Of a stretch of 64,000 nt of DNA, positions 34,694 through 43,676 are shown in pieces. The stretch comes from Paenibacillus sp. FSL R7-0345 (GTDB lineage Bacteria; Bacillota; Bacilli; Paenibacillales; Paenibacillaceae): contig NZ_CP152002.1 in the NCBI RefSeq assembly GCF_038595055.1, positions 6,444,501 through 6,508,500 on the forward strand, written 5' to 3'. Position numbers and translations under genes: made by a program. Numbering within the stretch: the stretch's first letter is position 1; every line of letters begins with the position of its first letter. The notes beneath the pieces are model-generated. The model had not been told where the DNA came from, searched no databases, and worked only from the letters and a program-made list of their open reading frames with translations.

Positions 34694-34844
34694 ATGCTTG
34701 GACTTCCGGCCGCTGTTGTCTTCAGATTTCTTGATTTGAACCGCTGTTCGCGGTAGAAATCTGAAGACAGCCTATGCTTCCTTAGCGAGCTTTTCTGCGA
34801 AAAGCTTTCAGGCGGACGCTAACGCTCCTACAGTTCCAAACTTC
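34694..34844. repeat. Dispersed palindromic repeat, copy B
   Basis: A 151-bp element between secA and prfB. The core hairpin pairs TGTCTTCAGATTTC with GAAATCTGAAGACA perfectly, with inner ACCGC-TGTTC-GCGGT. Compared with copy A at 26644 it has about 40 bp more after the hairpin, which carry their own inverted repeat (GAGCTTTTC...GAAAAGCTTTC). Just outside, GAGGTTTTG (34607) and CAAAACCTC (34667) pair too. The 458-bp gap 34559-35016 otherwise has only the secA terminator. Confidence 0.82.
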
Positions 34845-34929
34845 CCCTCCACCGCTTCCGCCTTGGTTTTAGATTTTTCGTGAACGCAGCTCATCCTCTG
34901 CAGTTGCATCGCCCGATCCGCAAAACTCC

Positions 34930-34984
34930 AAAAAAGCGGCCGGGCCGCAAACGGGGGAATCCCCCGGGCCCAGCCGCTTTTATT
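34930..34984 (-). terminator. secA terminator
   Basis: AAAGCGGC (34933) pairs with GCCGCTTT (34973), with inner GGGCC/GGCCC and GGGGG/CCCCC stems; T6 follows on the minus strand, 33 bp after the secA stop. Confidence 0.88.
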
Positions 34985-35016
34985 AACATTATAAGCCTGA
35001 AGCGTTCGGGATATCC

Positions 35017-37524
35017 TTACGCGTTCTGGCCGTGGCAGTTCTTGTATTTCTTGCCGCTGCCGCATGGGCAAGGGTCGTTACGGCCGATGGCGGCTTCAAC
35101 GTGCACAGGACGCTTTTCAGCCGGCTCAGCGTTGGTCGAGATTTTGTCTTCCTCGACTACAGACTGGCGTTCCTGGTTGGCTTCGATGTGCGCCTTCATA
35201 ATATACGTAGCGACTTCCTCCTGGATGGCGGCAGTCATGGCGTTGAACATCTCAAAGCCTTCAAATTGATACTCACGCAGCGGGTCAGTACCGCCGTACG
35301 CACGGAGGTGAATCCCTTGACGGAGCTGATCCATCGCATCAATATGATCCATCCATTTGCTGTCTACAGAACGGAGCACGATAACTTTTTCGAATTCACG
35401 AACCAGCTCAGCGCCAAGGCGCTCTTCACGCGCATCGTATTTCTGCATAACACGGTCAAAGATGAAATCAACGATTTCTTCCACTTCTTTACCCCAGAGG
35501 TCATCACGTGTAAGGGCGCCTTCATCAAGCAGCTTGCTGTTAACGTAGTCGGCAATCTCTTGCAGCTCCCAGTTTTCCGGAATATCATCCACACAGTGAG
35601 CGCGGACTACACGGTCAATGACCGGCTTAATCATTTCCGTTACGACATCCTTGATGTTGTCGGATTCGAGAATTTCGCGGCGCTGTTTATAAATAATTTC
35701 ACGCTGCTGGTTCATGACATCATCATATTGCAGAACGACTTTACGGATATCAAAGTTATTGCCTTCAACCCGTTTCTGGGCTGATTCGACAGCACGGGTA
35801 ATCATCCGGCTCTCAATCGGCTGATCCTCTTCAAATCCCAGACGGTCCATCATGTTCAGAACGTTGTCGGCGCCAAAGCGCTTCATGAGCTCATCACCGA
35901 GTGACAGATAGAACTGAGTCGAACCCGGGTCACCCTGGCGTCCGGCACGTCCGCGCAACTGGTTATCAATCCGGCGGGATTCATGACGCTCTGTACCAAT
36001 GATATGCAGACCGCCAACATCTCTAACGCCATCACCAAGCGTGATATCTGTACCGCGTCCAGCCATGTTCGTGGCAATCGTTACGGTTCCCGGCTGACCG
36101 GCTTGTGAAATAATCTCCGCTTCCGATTCATGATGCTTGGCATTCAGCACCTGGTGCTTGATGCCCTTACGCTTCAGCATGTCAGATACACGTTCAGAGT
36201 TCTCGATCGACACCGTACCTACCAGCACCGGCTGGTTCTTTTTGTGGCGTTCTACGATTTCTGCTACTACCGCATTAAATTTACCGTTCTCACTCTTATA
36301 GACAACGTCAGGCATATCCTCACGCTGGTTCGGTTTGTTCGTCGGTACCTGCAGCACTTCCAGGCCGTAAATCTTCTTGAATTCTTCTTCTTCCGTCTTC
36401 GCAGTACCTGTCATACCGCCCAGTTTGCGGTACATCCGGAAGTAGTTCTGGAAGGTGATTGTAGCCAGCGTCATGCTCTCGTTCTGCACCTGGATTTCTT
36501 CCTTAGCCTCAATCGCCTGATGCAGCCCGTCGCTGTAACGGCGGCCAGCCATCAGACGTCCGGTGAACTCATCGACGATAACAACCTCATCACCGTTCAC
36601 CACATAATCGACGTCACGGCGCATAATGACATTTGCCTTAAGCGCCTGCACGATATGATGGTTCAGCGTTACGTGGCTGTGGTCATACAGGTTCTCAACG
36701 CCAAAAGCGCGTTCAGCCGTAGCCACGCCTTTCTCAGTCAAAGCTACCGACTTCACTTTAATATCAACAGTGTAATCTTCTTCAGCCGTCAGCTTTTTAA
36801 CAAAACGGTCTGCTGCATAGTACAGCTCTGTCGATTTCTCGGCTTGTCCGGAAATAATCAGCGGAGTACGCGCTTCGTCGATCAGAATGGAGTCCACTTC
36901 ATCAATAATACAGAAATATAGCGGGCGTTGTACCATTTGCTCTTTATAGAGCACCATGTTGTCACGCAGATAGTCAAAACCAAATTCATTATTAGTACCA
37001 TACGTAATATCGCAGGCATAAGCTTGTTGTTTATCAGCATGGTCCATACCGTTCAGGTTAACCCCGACCGTCATGCCCAGGAAGTTATAGATTTGTGCCA
37101 TTTGCGCACTGTCGCGCTGAGCCAGATAATCGTTTACCGTTACAACATGCACACCCTTGCTGAGCAATGCATTCAGATAAACCGGCAGAGTACCCACCAG
37201 GGTCTTACCTTCACCTGTCTTCATCTCGGAGATCCGGCCTTCATGCAGCGCCATACCTCCAACCAGCTGTACGTCAAAATGCCGCATGCCCAGCGTCCGT
37301 TTGGAAGCTTCGCGTACGGTTGCAAATGCCTCTGGAAGAATCTCCTCCAAAGTCTCGCCCTTTTCAATCCGGGCCCGGAATTCTTCTGTCTTCGACTTAA
37401 GCGCCTCATCCGAGAGTGCTACGAATTCAGGTTCCAGTCCGTTAATAATTTCGACCGTCTTCATGAGACGTTTGACATCGCGTTCGTTGGTGTCGCCGAA
37501 TATTTTCTTTACAAGTCCTAGCAT
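35017..37524 (-). CDS. secA: Preprotein translocase ATPase SecA
   Basis: Motor of the Sec pathway. 835 residues, normal. Nucleotide-binding fold 1 has MKTGEGKTLV (Walker A) and FCIIDEVDSILIDEARTPLI (DEVD box); fold 2 has ATNMAGRGTDITLG and RGRAGRQGDPG. The C-terminus ends with the zinc motif CPCGSGKKYKNCH used to bind SecB or phospholipid. AAAGGGG lies before the ATG. Standard upstream neighbour of prfB in Bacilli. Confidence 0.98.
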   Translation of the reverse strand: MLGLVKKIFGDTNERDVKRLMKTVEIINGLEPEFVALSDEALKSKTEEFRARIEKGETLEEILPEAFATVREASKRTLGMRHFDVQLVGGMALHEGRISEMKTGEGKTLVGTLPVYLNALLSKGVHVVTVNDYLAQRDSAQMAQIYNFLGMTVGVNLNGMDHADKQQAYACDITYGTNNEFGFDYLRDNMVLYKEQMVQRPLYFCIIDEVDSILIDEARTPLIISGQAEKSTELYYAADRFVKKLTAEEDYTVDIKVKSVALTEKGVATAERAFGVENLYDHSHVTLNHHIVQALKANVIMRRDVDYVVNGDEVVIVDEFTGRLMAGRRYSDGLHQAIEAKEEIQVQNESMTLATITFQNYFRMYRKLGGMTGTAKTEEEEFKKIYGLEVLQVPTNKPNQREDMPDVVYKSENGKFNAVVAEIVERHKKNQPVLVGTVSIENSERVSDMLKRKGIKHQVLNAKHHESEAEIISQAGQPGTVTIATNMAGRGTDITLGDGVRDVGGLHIIGTERHESRRIDNQLRGRAGRQGDPGSTQFYLSLGDELMKRFGADNVLNMMDRLGFEEDQPIESRMITRAVESAQKRVEGNNFDIRKVVLQYDDVMNQQREIIYKQRREILESDNIKDVVTEMIKPVIDRVVRAHCVDDIPENWELQEIADYVNSKLLDEGALTRDDLWGKEVEEIVDFIFDRVMQKYDAREERLGAELVREFEKVIVLRSVDSKWMDHIDAMDQLRQGIHLRAYGGTDPLREYQFEGFEMFNAMTAAIQEEVATYIMKAHIEANQERQSVVEEDKISTNAEPAEKRPVHVEAAIGRNDPCPCGSGKKYKNCHGQNA

Positions 37525-37721
37525 GGTTAACCCCTTTCATGCAACACAGATGGTGGAACCGAGCCCATCCTTAATAAAAAATTGAAAGGGCCATATATTA
37601 TTTCGATTCCGCTGCTTCATAAATTGTAACAGTTTGTAAGACAAGCCGCAATACGAGCAGCCGCAACCTTATTTTACAAAATAGCAGAAGCGCTGAATTG
37701 TCACTCTTTCTATACGAATAA

Positions 37722-37766
37722 GAGCCCTATTCGCTTCAAGCGAATAGGGACTCGGCTGATTTTTGT
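37722..37766. terminator. Stem-loop between hpf and secA
   Basis: CCCTATTCGCTT and AAGCGAATAGGG pair almost without a loop, flanked by GAG/CTC. The T-run is stronger on the plus strand (TTTTT at 37760) than on the minus, so its use as hpf terminator is likely but not certain. Nothing else stands out in 37525-37820. Confidence 0.6.
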
Positions 37767-37820
37767 AATTAATACTGCCTGCAATGACCATTCGGCATAT
37801 GGCGTTCCCGGTGAACCAGA

Positions 37821-38372
37821 TTAATCCTGTTCGATCAGGCCGTACTTGCCGTCATTGCGTTTGTAAACAACGCTTACTTCAGAAGTCTCAATGTTGGAGA
37901 ATACGAAGAAATTATGTCCAACCATATTCATCTGCAGAATAGCTTCCTCCACATCCATCGGCTTCAAGGTGAAGCGTTTGTTCCGCACAACTTCCAGATC
38001 ATCGTAATCCTGTTCCTCGACAGCCACGGCACTTGCCGGTTCTTCCACGAAGATGGTCTTCAGGCTGCCTTCCTGACGGAACTTACGGTTGAGCTTGGTT
38101 TTGTGCTTGCGGATCTGACGTTCCAGCTTGTCCACAACAGCATCAATAGATGCATACATATCGTCGCTGCGGTCTTCTGCACGAAGCGTTACACCAGCTA
38201 ATGGAATTGTGACTTCCACCGTGTGGATGCCGCGCACTACGCTAAGCGTCACATATCCTTCTGAGGTAGGGGGTGCATCGAAATACTTCTCAAGTCTGCT
38301 GAGCTTCTTATCAACATATTCTCTCAAAGCATCTGTCACTTCAATTTGTTGACCTCGAATGCTGAATTGCAT
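37821..38372 (-). CDS. hpf: Ribosome hibernation promoting factor, long form
   Basis: Dimerises 70S ribosomes into inactive 100S particles in stationary phase. 183 residues. The N-terminal RaiA-like domain (about 1-100; MQFSIRGQQIEVTDALREYV, DDMYASIDAVVDKLERQI) binds the decoding region; the C-terminal domain (about 125-183; VVRNKRFTLKPMDVEEAILQM then GHNFFVFSN) dimerises. GGAGGAG before the ATG. In B. subtilis (yvyD) the gene has the same place between fliT and secA. Confidence 0.95.
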   Translation of the reverse strand: MQFSIRGQQIEVTDALREYVDKKLSRLEKYFDAPPTSEGYVTLSVVRGIHTVEVTIPLAGVTLRAEDRSDDMYASIDAVVDKLERQIRKHKTKLNRKFRQEGSLKTIFVEEPASAVAVEEQDYDDLEVVRNKRFTLKPMDVEEAILQMNMVGHNFFVFSNIETSEVSVVYKRNDGKYGLIEQD

Positions 38373-38496
38373 AGGGCACTCCTCCTTTGTTTACGTTCCC
38401 ATTATACCAAATTGTCAGCGCTAAGTAAAAAGCAATTCATTACAGACTTTACATTTACCTTACATAACTTATAGCAAGGCATACTTACAAATAAAC

Positions 38497-38537
38497 AAAG
38501 TCCGGACGGGGCAATCAGCCTGCCCACATCCGGACCC
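38497..38537 (-). terminator. Terminator after the SLH-protein gene
   Basis: GTCCGGA and TCCGGAC with inner GGGCA/TGCCC pair; a T-rich stretch (TTTGTTTATTT) follows on the minus strand. Confidence 0.75.
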
Positions 38538-38630
38538 TGTTCAGCCGCTTATATTATTCCTGAAATGAACGAAATTATAATAGCAAACAGCTTAAGAACG
38601 CCTGTTTACGAACACTATTTGCTTTAAGGG

Positions 38631-40070
38631 CTATTTTGTATGAATCCGCAATATTTCTATCGGTGACAAAGATGTCCCGCTGCCTGCAATGACATATACT
38701 TTATAGGCAGTATTAGCCGTAAGACCACTTAGTGCCAGTGTCTCTCTTACTCCCGGCACCGGTGTAACTCCGCCGCTCCAAGGTGCAGCAAGCTGTGCTC
38801 CGGAGCTGTTTTGCCCTGCTAATATCTGTGCTGCAGTAGGCTGGGTAGCATCGGCCGGAAGCACCACGTACCGTACTGGTGTAGCGGTACCACCCGTCTG
38901 ACCATAGGTCACATAAACATCGGCTGTCACTGTCCCCATAGAACCCGGGCTGAGCTCAGTAATAACTCCTCCACTGGCAGAAGCTGTAGCTAACCGTAAT
39001 GTATATACGCCTGACCAGTTCCCTGCAGTATCAGCAACCGCAATGTAGGTCGTGTATTCTGTGGCTGGCTGCAATCCATAAACCGAGAAGGATACAGTGC
39101 TGCCGGCGGTAGCAGCCGTCTTACCGGCGTTCACACCTGCCGATCCGGCAGCGGTCAGACCATCACGCACCTGCAGGTTTGTCGGAAGGAGTGCAGTGCT
39201 GCTGTAAGGAGCGACAACATAATAAACAGCGCCTGTTACTGACGGAGTCAAATACACATCAGCAGTAACAGATCCTACCTGTCCGTACGTTATATTGCTA
39301 ACGGTTGGTGCGGTGCTTCCACCTCCGCCGCCTCCACCTCCGCCGCTACCTCCGCCAGTTGAGCCGGCAGGAGTTGCTGTCGGCGTTGGAGAAGCCGTTG
39401 CAGATGGCGTAGCTGTCGGGGTTGGAGTAGGCGTGACTGTGCTGCCTGTACCAGGCTTATTCGCAGCTGAGTTACCAATGATCCCTACGGCTTCAGCTCT
39501 GGTCAGTGCCTTTTTCGGCCCGAAGGTTCCATCCGGATAACCGTTAATAATGCTCTTGGCGGCCGCTGCTGCAACCGCTCCTTTGGCCCATGAGGCAATT
39601 TGCGCGCTATCCTTGAACGTCAGCGTTGTGCTGTTTGTGTTCAAGCTCAGCAGCTTTGCGGTAATTACCGCAGCTTCCTGACGGGTAATCGGACTGGTAG
39701 CACGGAAAGTATTATTTTCATATCCGCCAATATATCCGGCTCTCACAGCCTTGGCTACTTCGCTGTAAGCCCAATTTGAGCTCTTGAGATCTGTAAAGGT
39801 AATTGCTGCCGTGTCCGTAAATCCAAATAAACGGTTTACCAGCGCAACATATTCACCACGGGTAATCGCATTATTCGGCTTTACCGTCCCGTCAGCATAG
39901 CCCTGGAGGTAGCCTTTATCGAGCCAGTCCTGCAGTTGACTCTGCGCCCAGTGCCCCTGAATATCCTTAGCCGTTGCTGCAGATACACTTCCAAGAGCGC
40001 CGAACAACATGCTGATTCCGAGTATGCCAGTCATTAAACCACGCCACATTTTCTTCATTCTGCTATCCAT
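38631..40070 (-). CDS. SLH-domain surface protein with Ig-like repeats
   Basis: Secreted protein of 479 residues, held to pyruvylated secondary wall polymer by SLH domains. Signal peptide (residues 1-31, cut after VSA-ATA). Three SLH repeats (about 33-90, 95-150, 155-205; DIQGHWAQSQLQDWLDKGYL, ITRGEYVALVNRLFG, LTRAEAVGIIG). A Pro-Thr linker and a glycine run (about 210-255) lead to two Ig-like modules sharing GQVGSVTADVYLTPS and GSMGTVTADVYVTYG. It breaks the usual fliT-hpf neighbourhood. About 500 bp upstream (40071-40568) hold a possible structured RNA and the csp terminator. Confidence 0.9.
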   Translation of the reverse strand: MDSRMKKMWRGLMTGILGISMLFGALGSVSAATAKDIQGHWAQSQLQDWLDKGYLQGYADGTVKPNNAITRGEYVALVNRLFGFTDTAAITFTDLKSSNWAYSEVAKAVRAGYIGGYENNTFRATSPITRQEAAVITAKLLSLNTNSTTLTFKDSAQIASWAKGAVAAAAAKSIINGYPDGTFGPKKALTRAEAVGIIGNSAANKPGTGSTVTPTPTPTATPSATASPTPTATPAGSTGGGSGGGGGGGGGSTAPTVSNITYGQVGSVTADVYLTPSVTGAVYYVVAPYSSTALLPTNLQVRDGLTAAGSAGVNAGKTAATAGSTVSFSVYGLQPATEYTTYIAVADTAGNWSGVYTLRLATASASGGVITELSPGSMGTVTADVYVTYGQTGGTATPVRYVVLPADATQPTAAQILAGQNSSGAQLAAPWSGGVTPVPGVRETLALSGLTANTAYKVYVIAGSGTSLSPIEILRIHTK

Positions 40071-40219
40071 CCTCCTAAAAGTTTTTTATGCGTACACCTC
40101 CATGGTTACTTACCATAACCGCACAAACTCATTTCCGGAAGCGTACGCTTACATTTGTTGGCCTCCGCACACATAACGCATTAAATACAGCACCTGCTTC
40201 AGAAGCATTCTGTTGTTCT

Positions 40220-40345
40220 CTCACTTAGGCAGTATGATGAAATTCATTCGTTCACACTTTGTGTATAACTTCTTCTTCACCGCCGGTGGGCATTGGCTGC
40301 GGGAGTATCGTTTTCACACCCTTCTCTAACCATACGCCTAAGCAC
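40220..40345 (-). ncRNA. Candidate structured RNA leader upstream of the SLH gene
   Basis: CATACGCCTAAG (40331-40342) can pair with CTTAGGC-A-GTATG (40224-40236): twelve pairs with one bulge, closing 94 bases. Inside on the minus strand are GGG/CCC around GTGTGAAAACGATACT, a CACCG-G-CGGTG hairpin and a CACA-AAG-TGTG hairpin. It lies about 150 bp ahead of the SLH gene and after the csp terminator. I tried it against cobalamin, cyclic-di-GMP, cyclic-di-AMP, T-box and yybP patterns; none fits convincingly. RNA status and strand are inference from pairing. Confidence 0.4.
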
Positions 40346-40474
40346 GAATAGTCTGCATCGAGGCAAGATCGTAGGCCCAACGTCTGTTATTACCCAAATT
40401 TTGCATGACTCTAACAATAAACTGGAAATTGATGTTAGCTATCGATTTTCAGAGACAAATTAGCGCTTACAAAA

Positions 40475-40507
40475 CAAAAAAAGACCCCGGGAGAATCCCA
40501 GGGTCTC
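40475..40507 (-). terminator. csp terminator
   Basis: Minus strand AGACCCTGGGA-ttc-TCCCGGGGTCT followed by T7. Confidence 0.9.
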
Positions 40508-40568
40508 TGCTAGCGTTGTCTAAATTGCTAACCATCTACCATATATGTAGGTCGGCTTCGCCGGATGA

Positions 40569-40766
40569 TTATAATTTGATGACGTTAGCTGCTTGTGGTC
40601 CGCGTGCGCCTTCAACGATGTCAAACTCTACGGATTGACCTTCATCCAAAGTCTTGAAACCATCAGTTTGGATTGCGGAGAAGTGTACGAATACGTCGCC
40701 ACCATCGGCAGTTTCGATGAAGCCATAGCCTTTTTCTGCGTTAAACCATTTAACTTTACCTTCCAT
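40569..40766 (-). CDS. Cold-shock protein, CspA family
   Basis: A 65-residue single OB fold that binds single-stranded RNA/DNA and loosens mRNA structure. RNP1 is KGYGFIE, RNP2 is VFVHFSAI; both are intact. MEGKVKWFNAEKGYGFIE is the classic start. GGGAA precedes the ATG by eight bases. It has its own strong promoter and terminator, so it is a single gene. Which of the several Csp paralogues (B, C, D) it is cannot be said. Confidence 0.97.
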   Translation of the reverse strand: MEGKVKWFNAEKGYGFIETADGGDVFVHFSAIQTDGFKTLDEGQSVEFDIVEGARGPQAANVIKL

Positions 40767-40819
40767 TGATTAAACATTCCCTTCGTCATCAGATGAACGT
40801 GAGTCTTGCCCACAACTCG

Positions 40820-40872
40820 ACTATACCACCGCAGCTTCTTCATTGTCAATTGGAAAAGTAAATGTTTACTTT
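40820..40872 (-). promoter_or_regulatory. csp sigma-A promoter with upstream palindrome
   Basis: Minus strand TTGACA (40849-40844), 18 bases, TATAGT (40825-40820); the leader would be about 45-50 bases. Just upstream is a perfect inverted repeat, AAAGTAAA-TG-TTTACTTT (40855-40872), a possible operator or AT-rich UP element. Confidence 0.7.
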
Positions 40873-40931
40873 CAATAATTTACCACCCATTAATTTAAAA
40901 TAAAGTTGCTTCAAATGTGATCATTTCATCA

Positions 40932-40971
40932 AAAAGGAGCAGACGCTATATAATACCCGTCTGCTCCTGAG
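40932..40971 (-). terminator. Terminator of the flagellar operon after fliT
   Basis: AGGAGCAGACG pairs with CGTCTGCTCCT around an 11-base loop, T5 after it on the minus strand. Confidence 0.9.
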
Positions 40972-40988
40972 ATGAAACATCAAGAGTG

Positions 40989-41324
40989 TTATTTTTTGCG
41001 GTCCATTAGGATACTGTCGGGGGTGTAGGCGGCCTCGTAGGCGTTACGTTGGGTTTTGGCTTGGTTGCGTTTCTGCAGCCAGTCCCGGGCCTCTAACCGG
41101 TGGGCGTTCATTCGGGCTACAATAGCAGGGTCGTGTTCCAGAATCCGACCTAATACTGCTTTTTGCGCAGAAGTCAATTGACATTTTTCGACCTTATTTG
41201 CTATTAAATCTACAAATTTCTGCCGTTCATGTACGAAATGCTCCAGCTCCTCATGAGGGGCATCTATTGGTCTTGAAAGAATCTCCAATGTTAGCTCCTC
41301 TAGCCCCTGTAGCAGCTTATCCAT
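40989..41324 (-). CDS. fliT: FliT-like flagellar protein
   Basis: A small helical protein, 111 residues, probably the chaperone of FliD. The start is the ATG at 41324, overlapping the end of fliS by eight bases; a longer frame exists upstream but duplicates fliS DNA in another frame. The sequence is charged and helical (LLQGLEELTLEILSRP, then LEHFVHERQKFVDLIANKVEKCQ), with no domain I can pin down beyond this. Assignment rests on place (fliD-fliS-fliT) and size. Confidence 0.72.
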   Translation of the reverse strand: MDKLLQGLEELTLEILSRPIDAPHEELEHFVHERQKFVDLIANKVEKCQLTSAQKAVLGRILEHDPAIVARMNAHRLEARDWLQKRNQAKTQRNAYEAAYTPDSILMDRKK

Positions 41325-41709
41325 GCTGTTGCGCTTGACCTGCAGACATTTTCGCAGCTTGTGCAAAGGTCTGGCGAAGCTCCAAGAGGTATCCGATGGC
41401 TTCTTCACCGGCCGTCTTGGATTTATTAATATTAGTTTCCGATAATAAATGATCAATGTATTCATACATGGATTTCAGTCCTGCGGAGACTTCATAAGAT
41501 GCATCTAAAGTATTTGTTAACTCCTTGACGATTGCCCGGGCTTTGCCTACATTTATACTTAACCCGCTATAATCTGCGGTTTCTATTCCTTCCAAAGCAG
41601 CTCGACCAAAACGAATGGCTCCATCATACAACATCAGCAGCAATTGTGATGGGCTGGATGTAGATACGGCCGATTGACGGTATTTCTCATAAGGAGATGT
41701 TATTATCAT
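41317..41709 (-). CDS. fliS: Flagellin export chaperone FliS
   Basis: Binds the C-terminus of flagellin in the cytoplasm and brings it to the export gate. 130 residues. The four-helix family start is clear: SPYEKYRQSAVSTSSPSQLL, LMLYDGAIRFGRAAL, ending in RQTFAQAA. In B. subtilis FliS also feeds the FliW-CsrA-flagellin switch, whose members are in this operon region. Upstream neighbour is fliD. Confidence 0.95.
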   Translation of the reverse strand: MIITSPYEKYRQSAVSTSSPSQLLLMLYDGAIRFGRAALEGIETADYSGLSINVGKARAIVKELTNTLDASYEVSAGLKSMYEYIDHLLSETNINKSKTAGEEAIGYLLELRQTFAQAAKMSAGQAQQHG

Positions 41710-41744
41710 TATTAGCTTACTCCTTCATCTTTATTAATTTTTGG

Positions 41745-43226
41745 TTACGAGGTGAACAAGCTACTTAAGCTGGATGACTGGCTGTTATACTGTGACATCG
41801 CTGTTTCCATCGCTGTAAACTTTTTGTAGTAGTTGTTTTCTATATCAGTGAGTCTATCCGTCAGATTAGCAATCTGTGTATTGAAGTCTTTTAATCGTTT
41901 ACCCATTGTACTCTCAGTCTTAAATGTAACTGTCAAGTCCGTAGAATATTTAGAAGTCCCTGCTTTCAATACCAGTTTATCTAAAGTACCATTGATTTCA
42001 CTTGATAACTTGTCGAACAATCCCCCTTGAGTTGCTGTGCCTTGAAAAATAGCAGCTGTGCCCTGCGGATTATTCTCAAAAGCTTGCTTTAGCTTCGTTT
42101 CATCCAGGATGAGCTTACCATTCTCATAGTATAGCCCTGTTGTTACCCCAACATTACTGAGGGCACCAAGTTGCTCCATAACTGCTGCACGCATAGATGA
42201 GATTGTTGACTTAAGAACATCATCATTTTTAAGTAAACCACTCTTTGCTTTCTTTTCCCACAGTTCAATGTCATTTTCCTTCATGGCTTGCTTCTGTTCA
42301 TCAGTTAGGGGCGTAAAGTCTTTGTAACGCTCCTCGTTTACTTTAGTAGTTAGAGTATTGATTAAATCATTATAGTCCTGAATAAAACTCTTCACCGTTT
42401 CAACAGCCTTTGATGTGTCTGTCTCAGTATTAATAGTAGCTGTTGTATTCTCAGCCAGAAGTGTTACATTAATACCATTGATTTTGAAGGTATTGCTGGC
42501 GAAAGAAATTTCTTCGGAACTATTGTTTATCTTCACCTTAGCAGCTTGATAGCCCGTTTCATTCACAGTACCCGAGCCAAATAGAGCTAAAAACGTATCA
42601 TTTGTCCCTCTAGCAACTTTACCTTGTTCACTATAAGTCTTGGAAGCTATAGTCAATTTCCCAGTCACTTCATCGAACTTTGCTGTTACATTGCCTTTCT
42701 CCGACTTATTAATTTTCGCCAGCGCATCATTTATAGTAATGCTAGCATCAAATTCGAGCGTGTCACCGTTTAAAGTAATTCTATACTTACCATCTGCAGG
42801 AGCTGTGATATTATTAGCCTTTTGAAGATCAGAAAGCTTAGAACTGGCAGTTAGCCGCGTGCTTGAACCGGCTAAATTCATTCCTGCTGTTTCCACGGTA
42901 GCCGGTTTTGCAAGTTTGATAATTTCAATAGTCATTGGTATACCGTTAGCCTCAGATGTTGCCTCAGCCTTTAGTGCAGACGTATTACCTGTAACAACAG
43001 CCTTTTGAGTAATCATAGAAGCAGAATTATCATATTTAGCCAACAGCTTATTATTACGAAAATCAACAAGCTTGCTGTTTATCTCCCGGTAGCTGTCTCT
43101 TTGCCATTCCAAAATCGTTTTATTCTGATTCAGCTTGGTCAGAGGTTGTCTTCTTGCAGCCATCATTTCCTTTACAATACCCTCAACATCTAACCCCGAG
43201 GACATCCCGCTTACCCTAATCGCCAT
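41745..43226 (-). CDS. fliD: Flagellar filament cap protein FliD
   Basis: Pentameric cap that folds flagellin at the tip of the filament. 493 residues. N-terminal FliD_N (IRVSGMSSGLDVEGIVKEMM, about 1-100) and C-terminal FliD_C (about 255-480) with the coiled-coil ending (LTDIENNYYKKFTAMETAMSQYNSQSSSLSSLF). The middle carries a flagellin-hook-IN-like motif. GGGAG lies before the ATG. Base composition is AT-richer than the housekeeping genes around. Confidence 0.96.
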   Translation of the reverse strand: MAIRVSGMSSGLDVEGIVKEMMAARRQPLTKLNQNKTILEWQRDSYREINSKLVDFRNNKLLAKYDNSASMITQKAVVTGNTSALKAEATSEANGIPMTIEIIKLAKPATVETAGMNLAGSSTRLTASSKLSDLQKANNITAPADGKYRITLNGDTLEFDASITINDALAKINKSEKGNVTAKFDEVTGKLTIASKTYSEQGKVARGTNDTFLALFGSGTVNETGYQAAKVKINNSSEEISFASNTFKINGINVTLLAENTTATINTETDTSKAVETVKSFIQDYNDLINTLTTKVNEERYKDFTPLTDEQKQAMKENDIELWEKKAKSGLLKNDDVLKSTISSMRAAVMEQLGALSNVGVTTGLYYENGKLILDETKLKQAFENNPQGTAAIFQGTATQGGLFDKLSSEINGTLDKLVLKAGTSKYSTDLTVTFKTESTMGKRLKDFNTQIANLTDRLTDIENNYYKKFTAMETAMSQYNSQSSSLSSLFTS

Positions 43227-43250
43227 GCTTGCACTCCCTTCAATAACAGC

Positions 43251-43640
43251 TTATACTTTTTCATCCACCAGGATCCCGGCAATATGCATCATATTTGCTA
43301 CAATATCCAGTGTTTTTTCAGAAGGAATTTCTCTGATTAGTTCCCCAGTTTCTTTGTTCAGCACCTTCACCATAATTGCCTTAGTTTCTTTGTGAACACT
43401 AACTTCAAAGCTTTTCTCAGGGCCTTCCAAAGCCTTCAGTGCTTTATCCAAAGCTTTAATTACCTGTTCTTCGCCTACCGAAAAGGCAACACCCTGAACA
43501 GCTAACCGCTTCATCTGGTCACCGCTTCTGATCGGATCAACGGATGCAGCCCCAGATAACTTCCCCGCTTGTGAAGCTGAATTTGAGGTGCGTCCACTGT
43601 TACTAAACTGATTAAATGAATTAACAGGTTGAATCTCCAT
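43251..43640 (-). CDS. flaG: FlaG family flagellar protein
   Basis: 129 residues. The C-terminal half is the FlaG domain (SVHKETKAIMVKVLNKETGELIREIPSEKTLDIVANMMHIAGILVDEKV). FlaG affects filament length in several species. I start at the ATG at 43640 (MEIQPVNSF), preceded by a G-rich ribosome site; a longer frame to 43661 adds seven unlikely residues. Its own sigma-D promoter lies 37 bp upstream. Confidence 0.9.
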   Translation of the reverse strand: MEIQPVNSFNQFSNSGRTSNSASQAGKLSGAASVDPIRSGDQMKRLAVQGVAFSVGEEQVIKALDKALKALEGPEKSFEVSVHKETKAIMVKVLNKETGELIREIPSEKTLDIVANMMHIAGILVDEKV

Positions 43641-43676
43641 AAAGCACCCCCCCGGTATCACTCGTGTATAGTCTAT

